From Aquisalimonas sp007126095 (GTDB taxonomy: Bacteria; Pseudomonadota; Gammaproteobacteria; Nitrococcales; Aquisalimonadaceae), in NCBI RefSeq assembly GCF_048323695.1, contig NZ_JBLWFT010000001.1:930001-994000 (forward strand): a stretch of 64,000 nt of DNA, in the 5' to 3' direction. Under the pieces are notes generated by a model that did no database searches, had not been told where the DNA came from, and saw only the letters and a program-made list of their open reading frames with translations. Positions 35,122 to 44,602 of the stretch are shown here, piece by piece (the stretch's first letter is position 1; the number at the start of each line of letters is the position of its first letter). A program made the position numbers and the translations under genes.

Positions 35122-35207
35122 CAGTCCGTATACCTGTTTCCGGGTGCTACGGCCTTCACCGCAGACACCGTGCATGTGGATTCACCAGCCGCCATCGGGC
35201 CGCCCGT

Positions 35208-37814
35208 TCAGTGCAACTGCTGTCGGACCCACTCGGGCACCGACTGCATGGCATCCGGCAGCCGATCGGGCTGGCTGCCGCCAGCCTGCGCCATGTCGGC
35301 ACGGCCACCGCCGCGGCCGCCGACCTGCTCCGCCACGGCGTTGACCAGGTCGCCCGCCTTGACGCGATCCGTGAGGTCGCTGGTGACACCGGCAACCAGG
35401 CGCACCTTGTCGCCATCGACAGCGGCCAGCACCACGGCGGCGGAACCGAGCTTGTTCTTGAGCTGGTCGACCGTATCGCGCAGGGACTTGGCGTCTCCGC
35501 TTTCCAGGGTCGACGCGACCACGCGAACGCCATCCACGTCCACGGCCGAGTCGGCAAGGTCACCACCGGCCTGGCTTGCGAGCTTCTGCTTCAGTCGCTC
35601 CAGTTCCTTTTCGGTCTGGCGGCTCTTCTCGAGCACCTGCTCCAGACGCACCTGCAGGGTCTCCGGCCGCGCGCGCAGCAGCTCGGCGGCGCGGTCGAGC
35701 GTTTGCGCCTGCTCTTCCACCCACTCCACGGCGCGTGCCCCGGTAATTGCCTCGATGCGGCGCACGCCGGCGGCCACACCGGTTTCCTCGACGATGCGGA
35801 ATAGCCCGATGTCGCCGGTCCGGCCCACGTGGGTACCACCGCAGAGCTCCGTGGTTAACTCGCCAAAGCGCACCACCCGGACTTCGTCGCCGTACTTCTC
35901 GCCGAAGAGAGCCATGGCCCCGGTCTCGATGGCCCGGTCGTAGGGCATTACGCGGATATCCGCCGGCTCGTTCACGCGGATGCGCGCATTGACGATCTGC
36001 TCGATGCGCCGGAGTTCATCGGCATCAATGGGCTCCGGGTGCGAGATGTCGAAACGCAGCCGATCCGGCGCCACGAGCGACCCCTTCTGGTGCACGTGCG
36101 TGCCGAGCCGCTCCCTGAGCACGGCGTGCAGCAGGTGTGTTGCCGTATGGTTGAGCTGCGTGGCGGCGCGGCGCTCGGCGTCAACCTGCGCCTGCAGGGT
36201 CTGATCCACTGACAGCACCCCGGTGCGCACGCGCCCCAGGTGGCCGATCGCCTCGCCCTGGCGCGCGGTATCCTCGACCTCGAACTCGACCCCATCCGCC
36301 ATCAGGAGGCCGGTGTCGCCAACCTGGCCACCGGACTCGGCATAGAACGGCGTCCGGTCCAGCACCACCATGCCGGTCTGCCCGGCATCGAGCTGGTTCA
36401 CGGCGCGCCCGTCGGCGAACAGTGCCACCACCTGGCCACTGTCTTCGAGCTGCTCGTAGCCGGTAAAACTGGAGCTCGCAGAAACCTCGGCACCGCCGGC
36501 GTGGTCGGCGCGGAACTGGCTCGCCGCACGGGCGCGGTTGCGCTGATCCTCCATGTGGGTTTCGAAGCCGTCCATGTCCAGCGTCAGCTCCCGTTCGCGG
36601 GCTATGTCCGCGGTGAGATCAACGGGGAAGCCGTAGGTATCGTAGAGCTTGAAGACCGTGGCCCCCGGAATCTCCGAGCCCGACAAGCTCCGGAGATCGT
36701 TCTCGAGCAGCTTGAGCCCCTGCTCCAGGGTCTCCTGGAACTGCTCCTCCTCGCGCTTGAGCAGCTTCTCCACCTGGACCTGCTGCTCGACCAGTTCCGG
36801 ATAGGCCGCACCCATCTCGTCCACCAGCGGCTGCACAAGCCGGTAGAAGAAGGTCTCCTCCTGGCCGAGCTTGTAACCGTGACGCACGGCACGACGGATG
36901 ATCCGGCGCAGCACGTAACCGCGCCCCTCGTTGGACGGGAATACCCCATCGGTAATGAGAAAGGCGCAGGCCCGGATGTGGTCGGCGATGACCTTGAGGG
37001 AGCTGTTGTCCAGATCCTCCGTCGCGCCGGTGACGTTGGCCGCCGCCCGGATGAGGTTCTGGAACAGGTCGATCTCGAAGTTGCTGTGCACGCCCTGGAG
37101 GACGGCAGCAAGACGCTCCAGCCCCATGCCGGTATCGATACTGGGCTTGGGCAGATCGGTCATGGACCCGTCGGCGGACCGGTTGTACTGCATGAACACC
37201 AGGTTCCAGACCTCGACGAAGCGATCACCGTCCTCTTCCGGCGTTCCGGGCGGACCACCGGGGACGTCGGGGCCGTGATCATAGAAGATCTCCGAGCACG
37301 GCCCGCAGGGGCCGGTATCGCCCATGGACCAGAAGTTGTCGTGAGCACCGATGCGGGAGAAGCGCTCCGGCGAGACACCGATCTCATCCAGCCAGATCCG
37401 GGCGGCCTCGTCGTCCTCCTCGAACACCGTCACCCACAGCTTCTCGGGCGGCAGCTCGATCACCCGGGTAAGGAACTCCCAGGCGTACTGAATGGCTTCG
37501 CGCTTGAAATAATCGCCGAAGCTGAAGTTGCCCAGCATCTCGAAAAAGGTGTGGTGCCGGGCGGTATAGCCGACGTTCTCGAGGTCGTTATGCTTGCCGC
37601 CGGCGCGCACGCAACGCTGGGACGAGCAGGCACGGGTATAGCCCCGGTCCTCACGCCCCAGGAACACGTCCTTGAACGGCACCATGCCGGCGTTGGTGAA
37701 CAGCAGCGTGGGATCGTTGCCGGGCACCAGCGGGCTGCTGGGCACGACTTCGTGACCATGCTTCCGGAAATACTCGAGAAATGCGCTGCGCAGTTCCGCA
37801 CTCGTTATCGTCAT
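35208..37814 (-). CDS. alaS: Alanyl-tRNA synthetase
   Basis: 868 residues, normal length. Class II catalytic domain 1-240 (FLEYFRKHGHEVVPSSPLVP at the start), editing domain with the zinc/editing motif HTATHLLHAVL (about 560-575) and CGGTHV (about 660), and the C-terminal C-Ala domain with a coiled coil (RLEQVLEKSRQTEKELERLK). ATG 37814 has AAAGGG upstream; this start gives the usual MTITSAELR-type N-terminus. Confidence 0.98.
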   Translation of the reverse strand: MTITSAELRSAFLEYFRKHGHEVVPSSPLVPGNDPTLLFTNAGMVPFKDVFLGREDRGYTRACSSQRCVRAGGKHNDLENVGYTARHHTFFEMLGNFSFGDYFKREAIQYAWEFLTRVIELPPEKLWVTVFEEDDEAARIWLDEIGVSPERFSRIGAHDNFWSMGDTGPCGPCSEIFYDHGPDVPGGPPGTPEEDGDRFVEVWNLVFMQYNRSADGSMTDLPKPSIDTGMGLERLAAVLQGVHSNFEIDLFQNLIRAAANVTGATEDLDNSSLKVIADHIRACAFLITDGVFPSNEGRGYVLRRIIRRAVRHGYKLGQEETFFYRLVQPLVDEMGAAYPELVEQQVQVEKLLKREEEQFQETLEQGLKLLENDLRSLSGSEIPGATVFKLYDTYGFPVDLTADIARERELTLDMDGFETHMEDQRNRARAASQFRADHAGGAEVSASSSFTGYEQLEDSGQVVALFADGRAVNQLDAGQTGMVVLDRTPFYAESGGQVGDTGLLMADGVEFEVEDTARQGEAIGHLGRVRTGVLSVDQTLQAQVDAERRAATQLNHTATHLLHAVLRERLGTHVHQKGSLVAPDRLRFDISHPEPIDADELRRIEQIVNARIRVNEPADIRVMPYDRAIETGAMALFGEKYGDEVRVVRFGELTTELCGGTHVGRTGDIGLFRIVEETGVAAGVRRIEAITGARAVEWVEEQAQTLDRAAELLRARPETLQVRLEQVLEKSRQTEKELERLKQKLASQAGGDLADSAVDVDGVRVVASTLESGDAKSLRDTVDQLKNKLGSAAVVLAAVDGDKVRLVAGVTSDLTDRVKAGDLVNAVAEQVGGRGGGRADMAQAGGSQPDRLPDAMQSVPEWVRQQLH

Positions 37815-37836
37815 GAACCCTTTGACCTGCCTTATG

Positions 37837-37858
37837 AAAACCGCGGTCTCCACCGCGG
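37837..37858 (-). terminator. Terminator between recX and alaS
   Basis: Minus strand CCGCGG-tggaga-CCGCGG followed by TTTT. Short GC stem with a T run, placed 11 bases after the recX stop; partial read-through to alaS is likely. Confidence 0.6.
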
Positions 37859-37868
37859 GTGCTGTCAC

Positions 37869-38339
37869 CTAGTCGTCGCGTGCCCGTCGATCCAGCACGC
37901 TGTACACCTGCTCCGCACTGAATCCGCGACTCGCCAGGAATCGCGCCTGCCTGGCCCACTCGCGGCGGTTGTCCGGCAGCGCCTCGCCAAAACGCCGGAT
38001 CCGCACCGCCCGCGCCTGCTCGATCCAGTCAACCGACTGCTGATCAAGGTAGTAACGAGCCAGGCGTTCGTCGATGCCCCGCTCCGCGAGGTCGGAGATG
38101 ATCTTCACGGGGCCCTGGCCCTGCTCGCAGCGCTGACGAACGAAGATGTCCGTAAAGCGTTCGTCACTCAGGTAACCTTGCCGGACCAGGCGGTCCAAAA
38201 CAAGCTCTATCACGCGCTGCTCGTGCCCGCGACTGCCCAGTTTGCGGGCCAGCTCCAGGCTGGAATGTTCCCGCCGCGCCAGCAAACGGACGCCGGCCTC
38301 GTAGCCCGCGTCCACCGCCTCTTCGTCGGGGTCGTCCAT
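37869..38339 (-). CDS. recX: Regulatory protein RecX
   Basis: 156 residues, a RecA modulator made of three-helix repeats: LLARREHSSLELARKLGSRG, LVRQGYLSDERFTDIFVRQR and FLASRGFSAEQVYSVLD. Starts 20 bases after the recA stop, the standard recA-recX operon. Confidence 0.95.
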   Translation of the reverse strand: MDDPDEEAVDAGYEAGVRLLARREHSSLELARKLGSRGHEQRVIELVLDRLVRQGYLSDERFTDIFVRQRCEQGQGPVKIISDLAERGIDERLARYYLDQQSVDWIEQARAVRIRRFGEALPDNRREWARQARFLASRGFSAEQVYSVLDRRARDD

Positions 38340-38359
38340 GGCGCACGCGACTCCCTGTT

Positions 38360-39406
38360 TCAGGCCTCGGCTTCCTCGGACGCGGCCTGACCACCGCCGC
38401 TGCTGTCGTCGGCGCGGTCGGGCAGGAGAATCTCCCGCAGCTTGCGGTCGATCTCATTGGCCACCTCGGGGTTGTCCTTGAGGAAGGTCCGCACGTTGTC
38501 CTTGCCCTGACCGATGCGATCGCCGTTGTAGCTGTACCAGGCGCCGGCCTTGTCGATGATGCCGTGCTTGGCGCCCAGATCGATGAGTTCGCCCTCCCGG
38601 GAGATACCCTCGCCGTAGAGGATCTCGAACTCCGCCTGCTTGAACGGCGGGGCTACCTTGTTTTTGACAACTTTCACGCGCGTTTCGTTGCCAACCACTT
38701 CGTCGCCCTTCTTGATGGCGCCGATGCGGCGGATGTCCATGCGCACGGACGAGTAGAACTTCAGCGCATTGCCGCCGGTGGTGGTCTCCGGGCTGCCGAA
38801 CATCACGCCGATCTTCATGCGGATCTGGTTGATGAAGATCACCAGGGTGCCGGTGCGCTTGATGTTGGCGGTGAGCTTGCGCAGCGCCTGGGACATGAGC
38901 CGCGCCTGCAGGCCCACGTGGGAGTCGCCCATCTCGCCTTCGATCTCCGCCTTCGGGGTCAGCGCGGCCACGGAGTCGACCACCACGATGTCCACCGCGC
39001 CGGAGCGCACAAGCATGTCGGAGATCTCCAGCGCCTGCTCGCCGGTATCCGGCTGCGACACCAGGAGTTCGTCCACATCGACGCCCAGTTTGCGCGCGTA
39101 ATCCGGGTCCAGGGCGTGTTCGGCATCCACGAATGCCGCCGTACCGCCCTGGCGCTGCGCCTCCGCGATGATCTGCAGGGTGAGCGTCGTTTTCCCCGAG
39201 GATTCCGGGCCGTAGATCTCGGCAACGCGCCCGTAGGGCATGCCTCCGATGCCGAGCGCCACATCAAGGCTGAGGGAACCGGTGGATACGGCAGCAACAT
39301 CCCTGACGGCCGCGGCGTCGCCCATACGCATGACGGCGCCCTTTCCGAACTGCTTCTCGATCTGCCCGAGAGCGGCGCCGAGCGCCTTTTTCCGATTGTC
39401 GTCCAT
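38360..39406 (-). CDS. recA: Recombinase RecA
   Basis: 348 residues. Walker A GPESSGKTTLTLQII (about 66-80), Walker B VVDSVAALTP, and the L2-region INQIRMKIGVMFG. ATG 39406 yields MDDNRKKALGAALGQIEKQF, the normal start. I looked for a gammaproteobacterial LexA box (CTG-N10-CAG type) upstream and found no convincing one. Confidence 0.99.
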   Translation of the reverse strand: MDDNRKKALGAALGQIEKQFGKGAVMRMGDAAAVRDVAAVSTGSLSLDVALGIGGMPYGRVAEIYGPESSGKTTLTLQIIAEAQRQGGTAAFVDAEHALDPDYARKLGVDVDELLVSQPDTGEQALEISDMLVRSGAVDIVVVDSVAALTPKAEIEGEMGDSHVGLQARLMSQALRKLTANIKRTGTLVIFINQIRMKIGVMFGSPETTTGGNALKFYSSVRMDIRRIGAIKKGDEVVGNETRVKVVKNKVAPPFKQAEFEILYGEGISREGELIDLGAKHGIIDKAGAWYSYNGDRIGQGKDNVRTFLKDNPEVANEIDRKLREILLPDRADDSSGGGQAASEEAEA

Positions 39407-39535
39407 TTTTACCTCTGCTTGCGTTCGCGCGCTGAAAACCCGTTGACGGCCTGGCTCCGTGCCGCCGCCCAAGGCGCAGTATTATTCCACAACTTGCATA
39501 CACCCTCCCACCCCCGGCGACGGGACGGGCGGGCG

Positions 39536-40057
39536 TCAAACGGCTTCAGGCGACGGCAGCCGCCAGCGCGCGAGCGGCGTGTAGACGACACCTTCCTGCC
39601 GTGTTTCGGACGCCATCAGCACATACTCGTCGAAGCGGACGGTTACCGGTGAAACGGGGCCCGTCGGCTCCGGCACCGCGCGCCGCTCCAGCGTAATGTG
39701 CGGAGACCACTGACGGCGGTCAAACGGCAGCTCGTGGTCGCCCAGGAGCCTCTGAATCCCGCAATGCAGATTCACTGCTTCAGCGGGGAGCGTGTCCGGC
39801 ACGAGCACGCGCGTGCGCGGTCCTTCCCAGAACACCAACTCACCGAAACACAGCTCGAACGGCGGCACCGGCACGGCATCCTCCACTGCGCACAGGGTAT
39901 CCACAACGGCCTCGCCGACATCGCCCAGAAAGGCCAGCGTCATGTGGAGGTTATCCACGGGGATCACCCGGCCTGTCACACGGCCGGCCGGCAGCATTGC
40001 CGCCAGTGCCGCTCGCTCGGCGGCGCGTGGATACAGGGCGAAGAACAGCCGCGCCAC
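39536..40057 (-). CDS. thpR: RNA 2',3'-cyclic phosphodiesterase (ThpR/LigT)
   Basis: 173 residues with the two H-x-T-x motifs of the 2H phosphoesterases: HMTLAFLG (about 37-44) and HITLERR (about 120-126). I chose GTG 40057 (VARLFFALYP) with GAGGGG just upstream because it starts 7 bases after the pncC stop; an earlier in-frame start at 40138 would overlap pncC deeply. ThpR beside pncC and recA is common. Confidence 0.9.
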   Translation of the reverse strand: MARLFFALYPRAAERAALAAMLPAGRVTGRVIPVDNLHMTLAFLGDVGEAVVDTLCAVEDAVPVPPFELCFGELVFWEGPRTRVLVPDTLPAEAVNLHCGIQRLLGDHELPFDRRQWSPHITLERRAVPEPTGPVSPVTVRFDEYVLMASETRQEGVVYTPLARWRLPSPEAV

Positions 40058-40064
40058 GGGCCCC

Positions 40065-40592
40065 TCAGGGAATCTCCCGCCGCAGTTGCCGGAGCACGCC
40101 TTCCAGGGCGACGGCGACGCTGGCGCGGCGCACGTCATCGCGCCCCCCCGGAAAACGCTCCGGGCGCGAAATCACGAATCCGGAGCCCAGCGCCCAGCCA
40201 AACCACACCAGCCCGACCGGCTTGCTCTCACTGCCGCCATCCGGCCCGGCAACGCCGCTCACCGCCACGGCCACATCGGCGCCACTGCGGGCGAGCGCCC
40301 CTTCCGCCATGGCGCGCACCACTTCTTCGCTGACCGCACCGAACCGCGCAAGCTGCTCCGGGGAGACACCCAGCAGTTCCGCCTTGGCGTCATTGGAGTA
40401 GGTGACCACGCCGCGGTGAAACCAGCCGGAACTGCCGGCCACGTCGGTGACCGTCTTGGCGATCCACCCGCCGGTACAGGATTCGGCCGTGGTCAACACC
40501 TGACGCTTGTCAGCCAGCGCCGCACCGACGGCCTCCGCCAGCACGGCGAGCCTCGACTCGGCGGGGGCATTTGCGGACACGGTATAGTCCAT
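40065..40592 (-). CDS. pncC: Nicotinamide-nucleotide amidohydrolase PncC (CinA C-terminal family)
   Basis: 175 residues, converts NMN to nicotinate mononucleotide in pyridine recycling. Signature TTAESCTGGWIAKTVTDVAGSS (Ser and Lys of the active site), FHRGVVTYSNDAK and AVSGVAGPDGG. ATG 40592 is taken as start. The frame stays open a further 2 kb upstream across the mutS gene on the other strand, which is an antisense artefact. Divergent from mutS. Confidence 0.95.
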   Translation of the reverse strand: MDYTVSANAPAESRLAVLAEAVGAALADKRQVLTTAESCTGGWIAKTVTDVAGSSGWFHRGVVTYSNDAKAELLGVSPEQLARFGAVSEEVVRAMAEGALARSGADVAVAVSGVAGPDGGSESKPVGLVWFGWALGSGFVISRPERFPGGRDDVRRASVAVALEGVLRQLRREIP

Positions 40593-40700
40593 GAAGCATC
40601 CACTTCCGGTTGCGTTGCAGGGGAATGGGTCAAACTCTAGCATAGCGGCTTTCCGGGACCGACCACGGCACCAGCCGACCCGACAAGGAATGGACCAACC

Positions 40701-43277
40701 ATGACGGACGCCGCCACCAGTCAGCACACCCCCATGATGCGGCAGTACCTGCGGATCAAGGCGGATCACCCGGACATCCTGGTGTTCTACCGCATGGGCG
40801 ATTTCTACGAGCTCTTCTACGACGACGCCCGGCGCGCCGCGGAGCTGCTGGATATCACGCTCACCGCGCGCGGTCAGTCCGCCGGCGAGTCGATCCCCAT
40901 GGCGGGTGTGCCCGTCCACGCCGTGGAGAACTACCTGGCCCGGCTGGTGCGCCGCGGTGAATCCGTGGCGATCTGCGAACAGATCGGCGACCCGGCCGCG
41001 GCGAAAGGCCCCGTGGAGCGCCAGGTCACGCGCATCGTCACGCCGGGCACGCTCACCGAGGATGCCCTGCTGGAGGAGCGCCAGAGCAACCTGCTGGCCG
41101 CCATCAGCCACCACCGCGGCCGCTACGGGCTGGCGGCGCTGGAGGTCTCCAGCGGCCGCTTCTCGGCCCAGGAGATCGACACCGAGGAAGACCTGCTGGC
41201 GGAGCTGGAACGGCTGCATCCCGCGGAGCTGCTCCACGACGAGGACCAGCCCCTGCCCGAGGCGCTCACGAACCGGCGGGGGCGCACGCGGCGCCCGCCC
41301 TGGCATTTCGAGGAGGACGCCTGCCGACGGCTGCTGACCCGCCAGTTCGGCACCCGGGATCTCGCCGGTTTCGGCTGCGAGAACCTGCCCCTGGCCATCC
41401 GTGCCGCCGGCGCCCTGCTGCAGTACGTCGCGGACACCCAGCGCTCCGCGCTGCCACACGTCACCGGCATCACCGTCGAGCAGCGCGACGAAGGCATCAT
41501 CATCGACGCCGCAAGCCGCCGCAACCTCGAGATCGAGTACAACCTCGGTGGCGGCACAGACAACACCCTGGCCTGGGTGATGGACACCACCGTCACCGCC
41601 ATGGGCGGGCGTCTGCTGCGCCGCTGGCTGCATCGCCCGCTGCGGGACCAGCAATGCGTCCGCGGCCGTCACGACGCCCTTGAGCAACTGGTGGACGGGC
41701 GCCGCTACGAAGGCCTGCGCGAGATCCTGCGCGGGACCAGCGACGCGGAACGCATTCTCGCCCGCGTGGCCCTGCGGTCGGCCCGCCCGCGCGACCTGGA
41801 AGGCCTGCGCTACGCCCTGGACCGGCTGCCGGATCTCCAGGCGGGGCTGACGGGGGCCGACTCGACGCTGCTCACCGACATCGCCACGCGCCTGGCGCCA
41901 CACCCGGAGACCAGCGAACTCCTGCGTCGGGCACTGGTCGACAACCCGCCGGTGCTGACCCGCGACGGTGGCATGATCGCCGACGGTTACGATGCCGAGC
42001 TCGACGAGCTGCGCGGACTGAGCCGCAACGCCGACCAGTTCCTGATCGACCTGGAGGCCCGCGAGCGTGAGGAGACGGGGATCAGCAACCTCAAGGTCAG
42101 CTACAACCGGGTACACGGCTACTACATCGAGGTGACCCGCGCCAACGCCGACCAGATCCCGGACCACTACACACGGCGGCAGACGCTCAAGGGCACGGAA
42201 CGCTACATCACGCCCGAACTGAAGGGCTTCGAGGAGAAGGTGCTGAGCGCCCGGGAAAAGGCCCTGGCACGGGAGAAGGCGCTCTACGACACGTTGCTGG
42301 AGCAGCTCAACGAAACCCTGGGCGGCCTGCAGACGGCCGCCGGCGCGCTGGCGGAGCTGGATACCCTGGCCTGTCTCGCGGAACGGGCCGACGCCCTGGG
42401 CTATACGCGCCCGGAGCTCCTGGAAGAGCCGGGACTCACCATCGAACAGGGCCGCCACCCCATTGTCGAGACGGTGCTCGACGGCGCATTCGTGCCCAAT
42501 GACGTCCATTTCGCCGACGACCGCCGCATGCTCATCATCACCGGCCCGAACATGGGCGGTAAATCCACCTACATGCGCCAGATGGCCCTGATCACCCTGC
42601 TCGCCCACGTGGGCAGCTTCGTGCCGGCGCACACGGCCCGGCTCGGCCCCGTGGACCGGATTTTCACCCGCATCGGCGCCTCGGACGATCTCGCCAGCGG
42701 CCGCTCCACGTTCATGGTGGAGATGACCGAGACGGCCAACATCCTGAACAACGCCACCCCCAACAGCCTGGTGCTGCTGGACGAAATCGGCCGCGGCACC
42801 AGCACCTTCGACGGGCTGTCACTGGCCTGGGCCGCGTCCGTGTGGCTGGCGGAGCACCTGCGTGCGTTCACGCTGTTCGCCACCCACTACTTCGAGATGA
42901 CGTCGCTCCCCGAGCACCAGCCCACCGCCACCAACGTCCATCTGGACGCGGTGGAGCACGGCGAGCGCATCGTGTTCCTGCATGCGGTGCGGGAAGGCCC
43001 GGCAAGCCAGAGCTACGGCCTGCAGGTGGCCACGCTCGCCGGCGTACCCCGGGACGTGATCAACGCCGCCCGCAACAAGCTGGAGGAACTGGAACGCGAA
43101 ACCCGTCGACGCGACGAGCCCGTGGACCAGCTGCCCCTGTTCGCGGAACCGGCAGCACCGCTCGGACCGGGCCCGCTGGAGGCGCGCCTGGATACGGTCA
43201 GCCCCGACGACCTCACCCCCCGCCAGGCGCTGGAGCTTCTCTACGAACTCAAGACGCTCGCCGGCGGGGACTCGTGA
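40701..43277 (+). CDS. mutS: DNA mismatch repair protein MutS
   Basis: 858 residues. Mismatch-binding domain begins with QQ-like FYRMGDFYELFYDDA (the Phe-x-Glu wedge is FYE), then connector, core and clamp domains, and the ATPase: Walker A GPNMGGKSTYMRQ near residue 617, Walker B LVLLDEIGRGTSTFDG near 690, and the FATHYFEM signature loop. AAGGAATGGA precedes ATG 40701. Followed by fdxA as in pseudomonads. Confidence 0.98.
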   Translation: MTDAATSQHTPMMRQYLRIKADHPDILVFYRMGDFYELFYDDARRAAELLDITLTARGQSAGESIPMAGVPVHAVENYLARLVRRGESVAICEQIGDPAAAKGPVERQVTRIVTPGTLTEDALLEERQSNLLAAISHHRGRYGLAALEVSSGRFSAQEIDTEEDLLAELERLHPAELLHDEDQPLPEALTNRRGRTRRPPWHFEEDACRRLLTRQFGTRDLAGFGCENLPLAIRAAGALLQYVADTQRSALPHVTGITVEQRDEGIIIDAASRRNLEIEYNLGGGTDNTLAWVMDTTVTAMGGRLLRRWLHRPLRDQQCVRGRHDALEQLVDGRRYEGLREILRGTSDAERILARVALRSARPRDLEGLRYALDRLPDLQAGLTGADSTLLTDIATRLAPHPETSELLRRALVDNPPVLTRDGGMIADGYDAELDELRGLSRNADQFLIDLEAREREETGISNLKVSYNRVHGYYIEVTRANADQIPDHYTRRQTLKGTERYITPELKGFEEKVLSAREKALAREKALYDTLLEQLNETLGGLQTAAGALAELDTLACLAERADALGYTRPELLEEPGLTIEQGRHPIVETVLDGAFVPNDVHFADDRRMLIITGPNMGGKSTYMRQMALITLLAHVGSFVPAHTARLGPVDRIFTRIGASDDLASGRSTFMVEMTETANILNNATPNSLVLLDEIGRGTSTFDGLSLAWAASVWLAEHLRAFTLFATHYFEMTSLPEHQPTATNVHLDAVEHGERIVFLHAVREGPASQSYGLQVATLAGVPRDVINAARNKLEELERETRRRDEPVDQLPLFAEPAAPLGPGPLEARLDTVSPDDLTPRQALELLYELKTLAGGDS

Positions 43278-43494
43278 GCACCGCACAACTGCGCTAGACT
43301 GTCGCCGGATTCGCGTGCTCAGGGTATGATTGCGCGCTCCCGGAGAGCGGCCTGACCGGCACCCGGCTACGGGTCGGCCACACGACAGCCCTCCCCGCAT
43401 CGGAACCGGCCGGACGCGCCCCAGGCATACAGGCGCCCTCCCTGCATCGCCCGCCAGGTGGCGGCCGTCTCGAACAAACGCAACGGAGCAACCC

Positions 43495-43818
43495 ATGACC
43501 TTTGTCGTCACGGAAAACTGCATCAAGTGCAAGTACACCGACTGCGTGGAAGTCTGCCCGGTAGACTGCTTCCACGAGGGGCCTAACTTCCTGGCCATCG
43601 ACCCGGACGAGTGCATTGACTGCACCCTGTGCGAGCCGGAATGCCCCGCCGAGGCGATCTACTCCGAGGATGACCTGCCCGAGGAGATGAGCCACTTCCT
43701 CGAGCTCAACGCCGAGCTCGCCCAGCAGTGGCCCGTGATCACCGAGCAGAAAGACCCGTCCGAAGACGCCGCAGAATGGGACGGCAAACCCAACAAGCTG
43801 GAACTGCTGGAACGTTGA
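43495..43818 (+). CDS. fdxA: Seven-iron ferredoxin FdxA
   Basis: 107-residue ferredoxin with one [3Fe-4S] and one [4Fe-4S] cluster, Azotobacter FdI type: CIKCKYTDCVEVCPVDCFHEG in the first half and CIDCTLCEPECPAEAIY in the second. The C-terminal acidic extension is normal. ATG 43495 is the conserved start (MTFVVTENC). It lies 217 bases after mutS; that gap shows nothing else. Confidence 0.96.
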   Translation: MTFVVTENCIKCKYTDCVEVCPVDCFHEGPNFLAIDPDECIDCTLCEPECPAEAIYSEDDLPEEMSHFLELNAELAQQWPVITEQKDPSEDAAEWDGKPNKLELLER

Positions 43819-43834
43819 GCGTCACCCCGCCCGG

Positions 43835-43855
43835 GAGCCCGCCGGCGGCGGGCTC
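43835..43855. terminator. Bidirectional hairpin between fdxA and dsbC
   Basis: GAGCCCGCC-ggc-GGCGGGCTC, a perfect 9-bp stem between the convergent stops, followed rightward by TATT. Likely shared terminator for both genes, without a long T-tract. Confidence 0.55.
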
Positions 43856-44574
43856 TATTCGCTATCCAGGCGCTGCAGCAACTCATCCGGCGGCACCATG
43901 CCGCGATGCACGGTACCGTTCTCGCTGATGATCGTCGGAGTCGCGTTCACACCCAGCGACTGCGCCAGATAGAGCTGCTCCTCCACCGGGTTGCTGCACT
44001 CCCGGTGCTCCGGCGTCTCTCCGGCCTTGGCGGCGTCCATGGCCGCGTTGCGGTCGTCCGCGCACCACACGCTCACCGCCTTGTCGTAGGACGCAGTCCC
44101 AACACCCGCTCGCGGCATCTGCAGGTAACGGATGGCAATGCCCGCATCCAGATACGCGTCCATGCGGCCGTGCATCTGGCGGCAGTAGGGGCAATCGATA
44201 TCGGTGAACACGGTCACCGTGTGGCGGATCTCCCCGTCCGGCCGGTAGACGATCATGTTGTCTTCGCCATGCTCCTCGATACGGTCGCGGCGCAACTCGC
44301 CCTGCAGGGCGTCGGACAGCGACTCCTGGGCGTCCAGATCCATGATGTCGCCCTGGATCAGGTAACGGCCGTCCTCGGAGATGTAGGCCACCTGCCCCTG
44401 GACCACGATCAGGTAGATGCCCTCCAGGGGCGTGGCTTCGACACGCTCCGGCTCCAGGTCCGGGCTCATCGACTGCAGACGCTCGGTGATGCGCTCCGTC
44501 ACCTCGTCGGCGGAAGCGGACGTCGCGGTAAGCGTGAGCAGACCGGCCGCCAGGGCGGAGATCAGAACCTTCAT
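43855..44574 (-). CDS. dsbC: Thiol:disulfide interchange protein DsbC
   Basis: 239-residue periplasmic disulfide isomerase. Signal peptide to about residue 22 (ATSASA-DE), N-terminal dimerisation domain, thioredoxin domain with active-site CPYC (128-131), structural Cys171 and Cys193, and cis-Pro loop NATPTI. Downstream of xerD, the common gammaproteobacterial order xerD-dsbC. It needs DsbD, which is not in this window. Confidence 0.96.
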   Translation of the reverse strand: MKVLISALAAGLLTLTATSASADEVTERITERLQSMSPDLEPERVEATPLEGIYLIVVQGQVAYISEDGRYLIQGDIMDLDAQESLSDALQGELRRDRIEEHGEDNMIVYRPDGEIRHTVTVFTDIDCPYCRQMHGRMDAYLDAGIAIRYLQMPRAGVGTASYDKAVSVWCADDRNAAMDAAKAGETPEHRECSNPVEEQLYLAQSLGVNATPTIISENGTVHRGMVPPDELLQRLDSE

Positions 44575-44602
44575 GAATGACGTACTCCTCGGCTGGCGGT
44601 AA

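Noticed and set aside
39407..39535. Search for a LexA/SOS box upstream of recA
   Set aside because: No CTG-N10-CAG palindrome or GTTC-N7-GTTC repeat was found; regulation may differ or the site may be degenerate.
40593..42632. Open frame of about 680 codons on the minus strand continuing upstream of pncC, antisense to mutS
   Set aside because: It lies wholly opposite mutS, whose coding is beyond doubt; long antisense frames are common in GC-rich genes. Only the part from 40592 down, which has the PncC motifs, is real.
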